Source: Firm-04 sp964479595
Lineage (GTDB): Bacteria; Bacillota; Clostridia; Oscillospirales; Ruminococcaceae
DNA length: 44,122 nt
Reading direction: 5' to 3'
NCBI GenBank assembly: GCA_964479595.1
Contig: CAYZMU010000007.1
Span: 1-44,122, forward strand
The stretch's first letter is position 1; each line of letters starts with the position of its first letter. Under the pieces are notes generated by a model. That model had not been told where the DNA came from. It saw only the letters and a program-made list of their open reading frames with translations, and did not search any database. Both the position numbers and the translations under genes were made by a program. This document shows, piece after piece, positions 8,531-16,109 of the stretch.

Positions 8531-9952
8531 ATGAGCGCGGACATCTCGAACAAGAAACACATCCACATGATTGGCATTGGCGGCAGCGGAATGTACCCGC
8601 TGGCGCAGGTGCTGCACGCGAAGGGCTATACGATTACGGGCTCTGACAACAACGAGACAGACACGCTTGCCGCCGTGCGCGCCATGGGGATTCCTGTGCA
8701 GCTCGGGCAGCGCCCCGAAAACATTGAGGGCGCCGACCTTGTGGTCTATTCCGCCGCCATCTCCAAAACGAACCCTGAACGCGCGGCCGCGGAGCAAAGC
8801 GGCGTGGAGATGATGGAGCGCAGCGAACTGCTGGGGCTTGTGTCCGAATGGTACGACAACGCGATTTGTGTCGCGGGGACGCACGGTAAGACCACGACTT
8901 CCTCCATGCTCGCGCAGATTTTTATTTCCGCGGGTGTGGATCTCTCCGCGGTCATAGGCGGCAAACTCCCTTCCATCGGCGGAAGCGGCCGAGCGGGCAG
9001 CAGCGATATATTCGTCTGTGAGGCGTGCGAATATGTGGATACGTTTCTGAAACTCTCGCCGGACATCGCGGTAATCCTGAATATCGACGAGGACCATATG
9101 GAGTACTTCCATACGCTTGACAATCTGAAGGCATCCTTCACGGAGTTTGCGCAAAAAGCGCGTAAATTCGTGCTTTACAATGCGGATGACGAAAACACGC
9201 GCGCGGCGGTGGATGCCACGCGGGGCAAGCGCCTTGTGACTTTCGGAACATCAGAGAATTGTGACTGGCGCGCGGCAAATATCCGTCAGGCGCAAGGCGA
9301 GACGGTTTTTGAGGTCATCCATGAGGGCAAGCCCTTGGGAGAGGTGACGCTGCGTGTGCCGGGGGCACACCATGTTCTCAACGCCCTCGCCGCTGTGGCA
9401 GCCGCTTGCTCTTCGGGAATGGATTTCTCTCAGTGTCAGGCGGGTTTATCGGAGTTTCACGGCGCGAAACGGCGCTTTGAGATTCACACGCGCTGCGGCG
9501 GCATCACGGTCGCGGACGACTACGGGCATCATCCCGCGGAAATCGCTGCAACGCTGCGCGCGGCGAAATCCATGCCCTATCAGCGGGTTATCGCGGTGCA
9601 CCAGCCTTTCACCTACTCGCGCACGGAACGCCTGCTGGACGAATTCGCTCAGGCGCTGCAAATCGCGGATATTGTGGCGCTCACGGACATCATGGGCGGC
9701 AGAGAGGAAAACACACGCGGGATTTTCACGAGAATGCTCGCGGAGAAAATCCCGGGCTGTATCTGGTTTCCGCAGGACGAGCATGAACCTGAGAACAACG
9801 AGAGGAAGTACCGGAATTTCAGCGACATTTGCGAGGCGGTCTGTGAAACAGCGCGACCGGGCGACCTCATCATTACCCTGGGCTGTGGCGATGTCAACAA
9901 GCTTTCCAAGCAGATTGCGGATACTCTGCAATCCAAACATCAGGAAGGGTGA
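8531..9952 (+). CDS. murC: UDP-N-acetylmuramate--L-alanine ligase
   Basis: 473 aa from the ATG at 8531, preceded by AAAAGGAGGG; the longer in-frame start at 8459 lacks a ribosome site. MurC adds L-alanine to UDP-MurNAc with ATP, the first peptide step of cytoplasmic peptidoglycan precursor synthesis. Visible are the N-terminal Rossmann loop HMIGIGGSGM, the ATP loop GTHGKTTTS, the EACEYVDTFL and NIDEDHMEYF segments of the Mur ligase central domain, and DDYGHHPAEIAATL, a MurC hallmark in the C-terminal domain. Length is normal. It lies divergent to spoVG and heads a tight murC-lexA-zapA unit, linking wall synthesis and division genes to the SOS repressor. Confidence 0.96.
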   Translation: MSADISNKKHIHMIGIGGSGMYPLAQVLHAKGYTITGSDNNETDTLAAVRAMGIPVQLGQRPENIEGADLVVYSAAISKTNPERAAAEQSGVEMMERSELLGLVSEWYDNAICVAGTHGKTTTSSMLAQIFISAGVDLSAVIGGKLPSIGGSGRAGSSDIFVCEACEYVDTFLKLSPDIAVILNIDEDHMEYFHTLDNLKASFTEFAQKARKFVLYNADDENTRAAVDATRGKRLVTFGTSENCDWRAANIRQAQGETVFEVIHEGKPLGEVTLRVPGAHHVLNALAAVAAACSSGMDFSQCQAGLSEFHGAKRRFEIHTRCGGITVADDYGHHPAEIAATLRAAKSMPYQRVIAVHQPFTYSRTERLLDEFAQALQIADIVALTDIMGGREENTRGIFTRMLAEKIPGCIWFPQDEHEPENNERKYRNFSDICEAVCETARPGDLIITLGCGDVNKLSKQIADTLQSKHQEG

Positions 9953-9958
9953 ACCATT

Positions 9959-10543
9959 ATGAATAAGAAAGCCGAGAGCATTTACAACTACATCTGCAAG
10001 CGCATTGAATCGGACTACCCGCCGACCGTTCGGGAGATCTGCAACGCGCTGCACATCAGCTCCACTTCAACGGTCCACCGCTATATCAAGCAGCTTGTGG
10101 CGGAAGGGAAGCTTGAAAAAATCGACAACCAGAACCGCGCCATCCGCCTGCCCGGCAAAGGCGCGCGGAACGTACCGCTGATTGGCACCATCACGGCGGG
10201 GGAGCCCATCACGGCGGTGGAACACATCGACGGCTATGTCAGCTTCATCCCGCAGGGGTATGTGGAGGACGACCTCTTCGCGCTGCGCGTGCGCGGGGAA
10301 AGCATGGTGGAAGTCGGGATCTTTGACGGCGATGTTGTCGTGGTGGAACCGTGCGATTACGTGCCCAACGGCACCATTGCGGCGGTTTTGGTGGACGACG
10401 AGGAAGCGACCGTGAAGCGCTTCTACAGAGAGGATAACCACTACCGTCTCCAGCCCGAAAACCGCACCATGAAGCCGATTTACACGGACAACGCCGCCAT
10501 TCTCGGGCGTGTGATTGCGCTGATTCGCTACTTGGACAACTGA
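9959..10543 (+). CDS. lexA: SOS repressor LexA
   Basis: 194 aa. The N-terminal winged-helix DNA-binding domain occupies about residues 1-65 (PPTVREICNALHISSTSTVH). The self-cleavage site is A80-G81 in TITAGEP; the catalytic pair is S115 (GESM) and K153 (EATVKRF). LexA represses DNA-damage genes and cleaves itself when RecA filaments form. GESMVEVGI differs from the more usual GDSMIDAGI but keeps the serine. The gene begins 6 bp after murC, its ribosome site (GGAAGGG) lying in the end of murC. I did not find a clear Bacillus-type GAAC-N4-GTTC box just upstream, so autoregulation cannot be shown here. Confidence 0.96.
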   Translation: MNKKAESIYNYICKRIESDYPPTVREICNALHISSTSTVHRYIKQLVAEGKLEKIDNQNRAIRLPGKGARNVPLIGTITAGEPITAVEHIDGYVSFIPQGYVEDDLFALRVRGESMVEVGIFDGDVVVVEPCDYVPNGTIAAVLVDDEEATVKRFYREDNHYRLQPENRTMKPIYTDNAAILGRVIALIRYLDN

Positions 10544-10564
10544 ACGGAAAGGAAATAGAAAATT

Positions 10565-11059
10565 ATGATGAGTCGTGTCAAGGTCGTGCTTTGTGGAAAG
10601 GAATATGTTTTACAGACGGAAGACGCCCCGAGCTATGTCTATCAGCTCGCCAAGACGCTTGAGAAGCGCATTTCCGACATCACCGAGAACAATCCCCGCG
10701 TTTCCTCACACTCCGCTGTCATGATGGTGGCGCTTTCCACGATGGATGAGCTCACCAAGGCAAACAACAGCGTGGAAGTGATACGTTCTCAGGTCAAGGA
10801 ATATGTGGACGAGGCGGGGAAGGCGCGTCTGGAACGTGACGCGGCTCTGCGGGAGATTGACACGTTGCGCGCGAAAATCGAGCAGCTGGAGAATCTGCTG
10901 AAACTCAAGTCGCTCAAGGAAAGCATTCCCGGTGAATCCGCCGAGGCAAAACCGCAGCCTGAGCCGCCCGAGAAGTCTCAGAAAGCGCAAAAGCCTCAGC
11001 CGGAGGAACCGGTTTCGGAGGAGCCGGAGGCGGAGCAGGAAACTCCGGCGGACTCTTGA
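10565..11059 (+). CDS. zapA: Cell division protein ZapA
   Basis: 164 aa (ATG at 10565, a second ATG three bases later). The N-terminal ZapA domain (VKVVLCGKEYVL, then YVYQLAKTLEKRI and SAVMMVALSTMDEL) is followed by a coiled coil at about residues 75-118. The last 40 residues are a Pro/Glu/Lys-rich disordered tail (QPEPPEK, PQPEEPVSEEPE), making it longer than typical ZapA (about 85-110 aa). ZapA bundles FtsZ filaments at mid-cell. It starts 21 bp after lexA behind GGAAAGGAAA. Its stop codon overlaps the -35 box of the smpB promoter. Confidence 0.9.
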   Translation: MMSRVKVVLCGKEYVLQTEDAPSYVYQLAKTLEKRISDITENNPRVSSHSAVMMVALSTMDELTKANNSVEVIRSQVKEYVDEAGKARLERDAALREIDTLRAKIEQLENLLKLKSLKESIPGESAEAKPQPEPPEKSQKAQKPQPEEPVSEEPEAEQETPADS

Positions 11060-11084
11060 CAAAAGCGAGGCAAAGTGTTATAAT
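11056..11084 (+). promoter_or_regulatory. Consensus promoter for smpB-ssrA
   Basis: TTGACA at 11056-11061 and TATAAT at 11079-11084 with a 17-bp spacer: a perfect housekeeping-sigma promoter. The -35 contains the zapA stop codon (TGA 11057-11059). The start point near 11091 leaves a very short leader ahead of the smpB ribosome site. Confidence 0.92.
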
Positions 11085-11104
11085 AGTCTGCGGGAGGGAG
11101 GGCC

Positions 11105-11569
11105 ATGAAACAGGTCGGCGTGAAGCAAATCGCGGAGAACCGTAAGGCGCGGCATGACTACTTCATCTTGGAGACGTACGAGGCGGGCATCGCGCTGGTC
11201 GGGACGGAAGTGAAATCCATCCGGCAGGGCGCCGTCAACCTCAAGGACAGCTGGTGCTCGATTGAGGACGGGGAACTGTTTCTGCGCGATATGCACATCT
11301 CTCCTTATGAGAAGGGCAACCTTTTCAACCGTGACCCTCGCCGTCCGCGCAGACTGCTCATGCACAAACGCGAGATTCTCAAGCTCTTCGGGATGCTCAA
11401 AACGCAGGGCCTGACGCTGATACCGCTGTCGCTCTACTTCAAGGACAGCAAGGTGAAAGTCCAGCTCGGGCTTTGCAAGGGCAAGAAACTCTACGACAAG
11501 CGCGAAACGGCGGCGAAGCGTTCCGCGAACCGCGAGATTGACCGCGCGCTAAAGGAGCGTTCTCGTTAG
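11105..11569 (+). CDS. smpB: SsrA-binding protein SmpB
   Basis: 154 aa, normal length. Hallmarks: IAENRKARHDYFILETYEAG, GTEVKSIRQG, VNLKDSWC, the HISPYEKGN loop, RPRRLLMHKREI and a basic C-terminal tail rich in Lys/Arg (KLYDKRETAAKRSANREID). SmpB binds the tRNA-like part of tmRNA and brings it to stalled ribosomes; the tail enters the mRNA channel. The ribosome site is GGGAGGGAGGG. The tmRNA gene begins 2 bp after the stop codon, so SmpB and its RNA partner very likely share the upstream consensus promoter. Confidence 0.97.
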   Translation: MKQVGVKQIAENRKARHDYFILETYEAGIALVGTEVKSIRQGAVNLKDSWCSIEDGELFLRDMHISPYEKGNLFNRDPRRPRRLLMHKREILKLFGMLKTQGLTLIPLSLYFKDSKVKVQLGLCKGKKLYDKRETAAKRSANREIDRALKERSR

Positions 11570-11570
11570 A

Positions 11571-11913
11571 GGGGGCGTAAAGGTTTCGACGGGGACTGTG
11601 AAATCTGAATTGCGAGCCGGGGCGCACTGCCCGCAAACGGTGCAAGCTAAATTTAAACGAGAACAACGATTCCGTTTTGATGGCCGCTTGAGGCCGTCCG
11701 TCTGCCCGAAATGACCACGGGTTCGGTGTCAGGCGTCATGACGTGGTGAACGTCTGCCGCTTTCGCGCAAGGGCGGCAGTCGTATTTTTGCGCTACCAAA
11801 TCGCTGAGCCTGTTTATCGGCGCGGTGAGGCGGGAATCTGAATAGATAAACTACACTCGTAGAGATTCGGCCGGAACGGTTTTCGGACATGGGTTCAATT
11901 CCCATCGCCTCCA
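11571..11913 (+). ncRNA. ssrA: Transfer-messenger RNA (tmRNA)
   Basis: The 5' end GGGGGCGTAAAGGTTTCGAC is the tmRNA signature. GGGGGCG (11571-11577) pairs with CGCCTCC (11906-11912), including the G3-U wobble used for alanine charging. The T arm is ATGGG-TTCAATT-CCCAT and the discriminator is A11913; the next bases are TCC, so CCA is probably added by enzyme. The tag reading frame ends at 11689-11691 (TGA) and encodes ...NENNDSVLMAA (AAC at 11656 to GCT at 11688). No GCN resume codon precedes it in frame (TTA, AAT, CTA upstream), so the exact first tag residue is unclear. It directly follows smpB. Confidence 0.95.
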
Positions 11914-11919
11914 TCCAAA

Positions 11920-11950
11920 AAGCCCTGTGACAAGCAGGGCTTCTTCTTTT
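11920..11950 (+). terminator. Rho-independent terminator after ssrA
   Basis: AAGCCCTG (11920-11927) pairs with CAGGGCTT (11935-11942) around a 7-nt loop; the T-rich tract TTCTTCTTTT runs 11941-11950. Confidence 0.88.
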
Positions 11951-11969
11951 CAAACATTTTTAACGAAAC

Positions 11970-12004
11970 AGCGCCGTTCCGCGAAGGTTCGGCGCTGATT
12001 TTTT
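11970..12004 (+). terminator. Second, back-up terminator-like hairpin
   Basis: AGCGCCG (11970-11976) pairs with CGGCGCT (11990-11996), followed by GATTTTTT to 12004. Probably a second stop for the smpB-ssrA transcript. Confidence 0.65.
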
Positions 12005-12010
12005 GAGCTA

Positions 12011-12046
12011 TAAGAAGAACCGCCACGTGTCAGACGCGGCGGCTCT
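12011..12046 (-). terminator. Probable terminator of the GH48 gene
   Basis: On the minus strand AGAGCCGCC (12046-12038) pairs with GGCGGTTCT (12024-12016) with one G-U pair, then TCTTAT. The T-tract is weak, so efficiency is uncertain. Confidence 0.55.
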
Positions 12047-12073
12047 GTAAAACTGCTGTGAAAAAACTTGTTC

Positions 12074-14547
12074 TTACTTCGTGGCGAGGTCAGCGTAAGG
12101 AATGTTGGCAGCCAGGAAGTTCAGAAGCTTTGTGAGGTCTCCATCTCCGGGAGTACCGTCGTGGTCGACGTCGGCGTTGAGCTTGCCCTGATCGGTCACA
12201 GTCGCTTCCGGATCATCGGAGTTGGAACGCGACAGCAGAACAGCGTCAGCGATCGAGACGCGATCCTCAGCCGTGGAACCCTCTGTGGACACATTGACAT
12301 TGCCCCATTCCACATNNNNNNNNNNNNNNNNNNNNNNNNNNNNNNNNNNNNNNNNNNNNNNNNNNNNNNNNNNNNNNNNNNNNNNNNNNNNNNNNNNNNN
12401 NNNNNNNNNNNNNNNCTGCAGTCAGTGTTGCACTCAACCCAGCCGGTATCCGGGTCTGTCCCGACATTCTCTACCATGGCCGCTCCGGCTTTCTTATCCA
12501 GATCGTAGGCGTTCTTCAGATCATCGTAGCCCTCCAGATCCTTATACATCGGACGGAGGTCGAAGAAGGTCGAACCGCTCTGTACGGTGTAGCCGTGAGG
12601 ATATGTGCCGGATTTGCCCGCGGGAATGTAGACTTCCTGCTCCCAGATACGGGCCAGAGAACCGTTGTGGTCGGTTCTGGAAACACCGATGTCGTCTCTG
12701 CCGAGCTTCCACGCGCGGTCCATGAGCTGCTGCGCGAGGTAGAGCGCTTTCTCCTCAAGCGTGGTGCCGGGAGTCGCTTTCCCGTCGGCGTCGATGTTGC
12801 TGGCACCTTTGGCCTTCGCGTAGTACACGAGCGTGTCAGACAGAGAAGCTAAGCAGCCGAGGTCAGCATTGCCCGTGCCCACGATGTTGCAGTGGAGATT
12901 GCTGTTGGCGTTCGGGTCATAGGTCCCTGTCCAGGTTTCAGGCTTTCCTGTCCAATCCAAGGAAGCGGGAATCTGGTAGTCACCGTTGTCGTCGAGTTCC
13001 GTGTACGTGACAAAGAAATCTACCCACTTGTCAAGCATGGTCTCGAGCGCTTCCTCAAGGGTAAGGCCGCCCGCCTTCACGTTGACGGTGTCGCCGTCCG
13101 TCTTGATGACGTAGTAGAGTTCCGCCAGACGCTGGGTCGCCCAGAACTGGTTGCCCGTCCAGTGGTTGGAACCGGGATCCGCGTAGACCGGGTGCTCCAG
13201 ATACGCCATATCATAGAACGTGCTCGCGTCGGCAGGATATGTCTCATACTTGCCGTTCCAGCTGTTGGTGCAGCCGCCCGCGAACGGACCTTCGTCGGAC
13301 TGCAGCCACAGATACAGCTCAACCTGACGCTGCAGCGAGGTCTTATAGTCCTTCTCGGCGTCTCCAGCCTTCATGCCGCCCTTCAAATCGGTATCGGCAA
13401 GCAGACCGTACGCGGCGAGCGGGTTCTGATAGAACTGATGCGAGTGCGAGCAGCCAATCTGCCACGCCCAAGCGCCGTCAGCCGCGCCGCCCCAGGCGGT
13501 GTACCAGGACATCAGGTAGTGCTGGCCCGCTGCCCCGGCGGAAGGAGAATTCAGATTCTGGCAGCCAATTTCCTTGTAGTACTTATCGAACATGTCGTTG
13601 CGCAGTTCGTCGCCCATCATAGCGGCATTCTGTGTCACTTCGGAGTCGCCGACGCCCCAGCGGTTCGCCGCGTAGACAGCCTGAATGGCACGGTCCTCCG
13701 CGTCAGGCGCGTTGGTGTAAGACCATTTCTTCGAACCACCACCGGTTTCGAAAGCGAACTTCATGCCGTTGCCGCCGACATCGCCGTACTCCAGCGTCTC
13801 AATGGAGGGGTGCGGAATGGTCTCGAAGCAGGATTCCTGGTCGCCGCGCTGGAAGGTGTTGATAAAGGTGAAATCTCCCTTTTCGCCCTCTCCGGCGCCG
13901 CCGAAGCCATACCAGTCATCCACGTCCGCGAGCCAGTGCAGCAGATACTCACGACCCTCAGAACTGTAAGCGCTCGTAAACTTTGAATGAATCGGGTTGG
14001 AACCGGTGTTGCCCTGATTGCCCTCGTCGGGATACTTCTCAATGCCTTCAGGGTGCTCCGGAGCGACCGTCGAACTCAGCTCGCTCTTGCCCCAGAAGCC
14101 GTTCTGTTGATCCGCGCTCGGGATCATGGTCTCAAGGGTCTTCCAGGCTTTCGCGAGGTCGCTGGTGGGTGTTACGCCGTCAATCTTGCCCGCGTTTTCC
14201 TTCGTGATATGGTCGTTCATCGCGGCAACCCAGACCAGATAGGACATGGCCTCGGAAGTCGTTTCATGACCGTAGTCAGGAGCCTCGCAGATGAGCTCTT
14301 CCACGGAGTGATAGGGCACGCCGAAGCCGCCGCTGCCCTTGTCATCGCTCATGTAGCCGTTCTTCTGACCGTTGGTGATGACATCGTCATACAGCGACAG
14401 GAAGCGCTGCGTGTAGGTCTCATCGCCGTACTTTTCCGGCTTGGTGCGTTCGACATGCGCGGCGGAGGCGGTGCTCATCAACGCGGTACAGGCCATGCCC
14501 GCGGCAATGACAGCCGCTAAAAACGCCTTGTACTTTTTGAATTGCAT
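12074..14547 (-). CDS. GH48 cellulase with C-terminal dockerin (interrupted by scaffold gap)
   Basis: The start is the minus-strand ATG at 14547 behind GAGAGGGG; the in-frame ATG six codons upstream precedes that ribosome site. A signal peptide (MQFKKYKAFLAAVIAAGMAC, cut near STASA-A) exports it. GH48 hallmarks: YTQRFLSLYDDV, VPYHSVEELICEAPDYGHET-TSEAMSYLVW (E99 of TSEA is the expected catalytic acid), TFQRGDQESCFETIPHPS and STFFDLRPMYKDL. GH48 enzymes are processive cellobiohydrolases attacking reducing ends and are central cellulosome parts. About 710 codons are visible before the 100-N gap (12416-12315), which hides the end of the catalytic domain and any linker. The far side (12313-12074) encodes a type I dockerin (VSIADAVLLSR, then ADVDHDGTPGDGDLTKLL). 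The two sides are in different frames only because the gap length is arbitrary. Confidence 0.93.
12316..12415. other. Scaffold gap (100 N) in the GH48 gene
   Basis: Exactly 100 N, a placeholder of unknown true length. It hides the end of the GH48 domain and the linker to the dockerin. Confidence 0.98.
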
Positions 14548-14755
14548 TGCTTTTTCCCCTCTCATAAAAATGTAAGAGATGCCGTCTGCTTTAGGTTCAC
14601 GCCCGTCCGGCAGACGCGGCGGACTGCGTGCCCCGAGCGTGTCTCGGGGACATGACCCCTGCCTCAAGCCCTGTCCGGGCGAGACAAAGAGCCTCTGTGC
14701 GGTGTCAGAGCCCAAGGCGCCAGGCACATGGGCACACAAACCCCCACAGTATCCT
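14548..14755 (-). promoter_or_regulatory. Structured 5' leader of the GH48 mRNA, candidate cis-regulatory RNA
   Basis: About 208 nt lie between the predicted transcription start and the GH48 ATG. On the minus strand the RNA can form: CUCUG/CAGAG (14710-14706 with 14697-14693); GCCC/GGGC (14680-14677 with 14671-14668); a 7-bp CCCCGAG/CUCGGGG hairpin (14649-14643 with 14637-14631); and GUCCG/CGGAC (14624-14620 with 14609-14605). The 10-nt loop of the last holds CGUCUGC (14616-14610), which can pair with GCAGACG (14589-14583) as an H-type pseudoknot. A final weak hairpin (14578-14575 with 14562-14559) touches the ribosome site. I recognise no known riboswitch consensus. Structure by eye only. 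Confidence 0.5.
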
Positions 14756-14761
14756 GCACTC

Positions 14762-14790
14762 ATTATATAATTTTTTTCCCGTGTTGTCAA
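14762..14790 (-). promoter_or_regulatory. Consensus promoter of the GH48 gene
   Basis: On the minus strand TTGACA (14790-14785), a 17-bp spacer and TATAAT (14767-14762): a perfect housekeeping promoter. Transcription should begin near 14755, over 200 nt before the start codon. Confidence 0.9.
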
Positions 14791-15041
14791 GCGTTTCTCG
14801 CCATCTCCTCACACTTCCTTTCATTTTTGGATATCTGCACAATATGAGCCTTCCCGTTTTGTGCAATTTGACCATATTCTGATTTGCCCTTTTTGAGGCA
14901 CGGCGATCCCCTTCTGACGCGAAAAAAGCGCGTGCCGCCGGCCATGCTCCCACGGTACACCGTTTCGTCACAGTTCTATCACAGAACGCACACGGAAATT
15001 TGGCATAATAAAATGGAATGCCCGATGAAAGGAGCAGCGCA
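14791..15041. other. Intergenic region between the divergent GH48 gene and ABC operon
   Basis: No gene is visible. The notable element is the inverted repeat TGCACAA (14836-14842) / TTGTGCA (14859-14865), arms 23 bp apart, 46-75 bp upstream of the GH48 -35 box, which suits an operator. A weak -10-like CATAAT (15004-15009) lies ahead of the ABC operon, without a clear -35. Confidence 0.6.
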
Positions 15042-16109
15042 GTGGTTGAAATTAAAAATCTCACAAAATTCTACGGGAGCCACCCGGCGGTGCGGGATAT
15101 TTCCTTCACGGTCGGCGACCACGAGGTGCTCGGTTTCCTGGGCCCCAACGGCGCCGGGAAATCCACCACCATGAACATTATCACGGGCTGCCTGCCGTCC
15201 ACGGACGGCACGGTGCTCGTTGACGGCTTTGATATCGCGAAAGACCCCATGGAGGTCAAGAGCCGCATAGGCTATCTGCCCGAAATCCCGCCTGTTTACA
15301 CGGATATGCGTGTGCGCGACTACCTGATGTTTGTCGCGGGGCTCAAGAAGGTCAAGCGCAAGAAACGCGGGGACGATGTGGAAAGGGCGATGGAGAAGCT
15401 CGGCATCACAGACGTGCAGAAGCGCCTGATAGGCAATCTCTCCAAAGGCTACCGCCAGCGCGTGGGTTTCGCGGGAGCGCTGCTGGGCGACCCGAAAGTG
15501 CTCATTCTGGACGAACCCACTGTGGGACTCGACCCCAAACAGGTCGCGGAGGTGCGCGCGTTGATCCGGGAACTCTCCGCGGACCACACCATCATCTTTT
15601 CCACGCATATTCTGGCGGAGGTGACGGCGGTCTGTGAACGTGTCGTCATCATCAACAAGGGGCAGATTCGCGCCGCGGACACCATCCGGAATCTTGAGGA
15701 GAGCGTCAGCTCCGAGAAAGTGCTCTCGCTGAAAGTGGAGGGCGAAATCACGAAGGTGACGGATATCATCAACGATGTGCCGGGCGTCAGGGAAATCCGC
15801 GAGGCGGCGTACGATTCCGCGGGGGTCAATTCCTTCGAGGTCGCGGTCGAGTCTGAGGATGTGCGCAAGCCTTTGATGGCGGCGCTTCTCGCGGGCGACT
15901 GCATGGTGCTTGAGGTGTCATTGCTGCACTCCAGTCTTGAGGAGGTCTTTGTGCGCCTCACCTCCCCGAAGAAAGATGATATTTTCGAGGAGCTGGGCGA
16001 GCAGATGGACGCGGAGCGCGAGGCGGAGCTTCGGCGCAAAGGGGAAACCGAGTCGCAGGATTCTCAGGATTCCGAAGAGGAAACGCCTGAGCCGAAGGAG
16101 GATGAGTAA
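15042..16109 (+). CDS. ABC transporter ATP-binding protein (GldA-like)
   Basis: 355 aa. I place the start at the GTG at 15042, 7 nt after GGAG; the earlier in-frame ATG at 15018 lies almost on the presumed transcript start. Walker A is GPNGAGKST, the signature is LSKGYRQR, and Walker B plus D-loop is VLILDEPTVGLDP; the H-loop is STHIL. The C-terminal 50 residues are acidic and Lys-rich, beyond the usual ATPase. It should power the ABC-2 permease encoded next (translation starts at the base after its stop). The four-gene set resembles the GldA-GldF-GldG systems of Bacteroidetes, of which gut Firmicutes carry non-gliding relatives; the substrate is unknown. Confidence 0.9.
   Translation: MVEIKNLTKFYGSHPAVRDISFTVGDHEVLGFLGPNGAGKSTTMNIITGCLPSTDGTVLVDGFDIAKDPMEVKSRIGYLPEIPPVYTDMRVRDYLMFVAGLKKVKRKKRGDDVERAMEKLGITDVQKRLIGNLSKGYRQRVGFAGALLGDPKVLILDEPTVGLDPKQVAEVRALIRELSADHTIIFSTHILAEVTAVCERVVIINKGQIRAADTIRNLEESVSSEKVLSLKVEGEITKVTDIINDVPGVREIREAAYDSAGVNSFEVAVESEDVRKPLMAALLAGDCMVLEVSLLHSSLEEVFVRLTSPKKDDIFEELGEQMDAEREAELRRKGETESQDSQDSEEETPEPKEDE

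Noticed and set aside
14548..14755. Known c-di-GMP-I or preQ1 riboswitch in the GH48 leader
   Set aside because: The conserved cores of those classes (for example the CACGCACAGGGCAAACC-like core of GEMM) are not present, although a pseudoknot is possible.
12196..14790. Longer minus-strand frame reading from 14790 through the N run
   Set aside because: Its first 81 codons cover the promoter region and leader, and the part after the Ns is the wrong frame; the dockerin lies in another frame.
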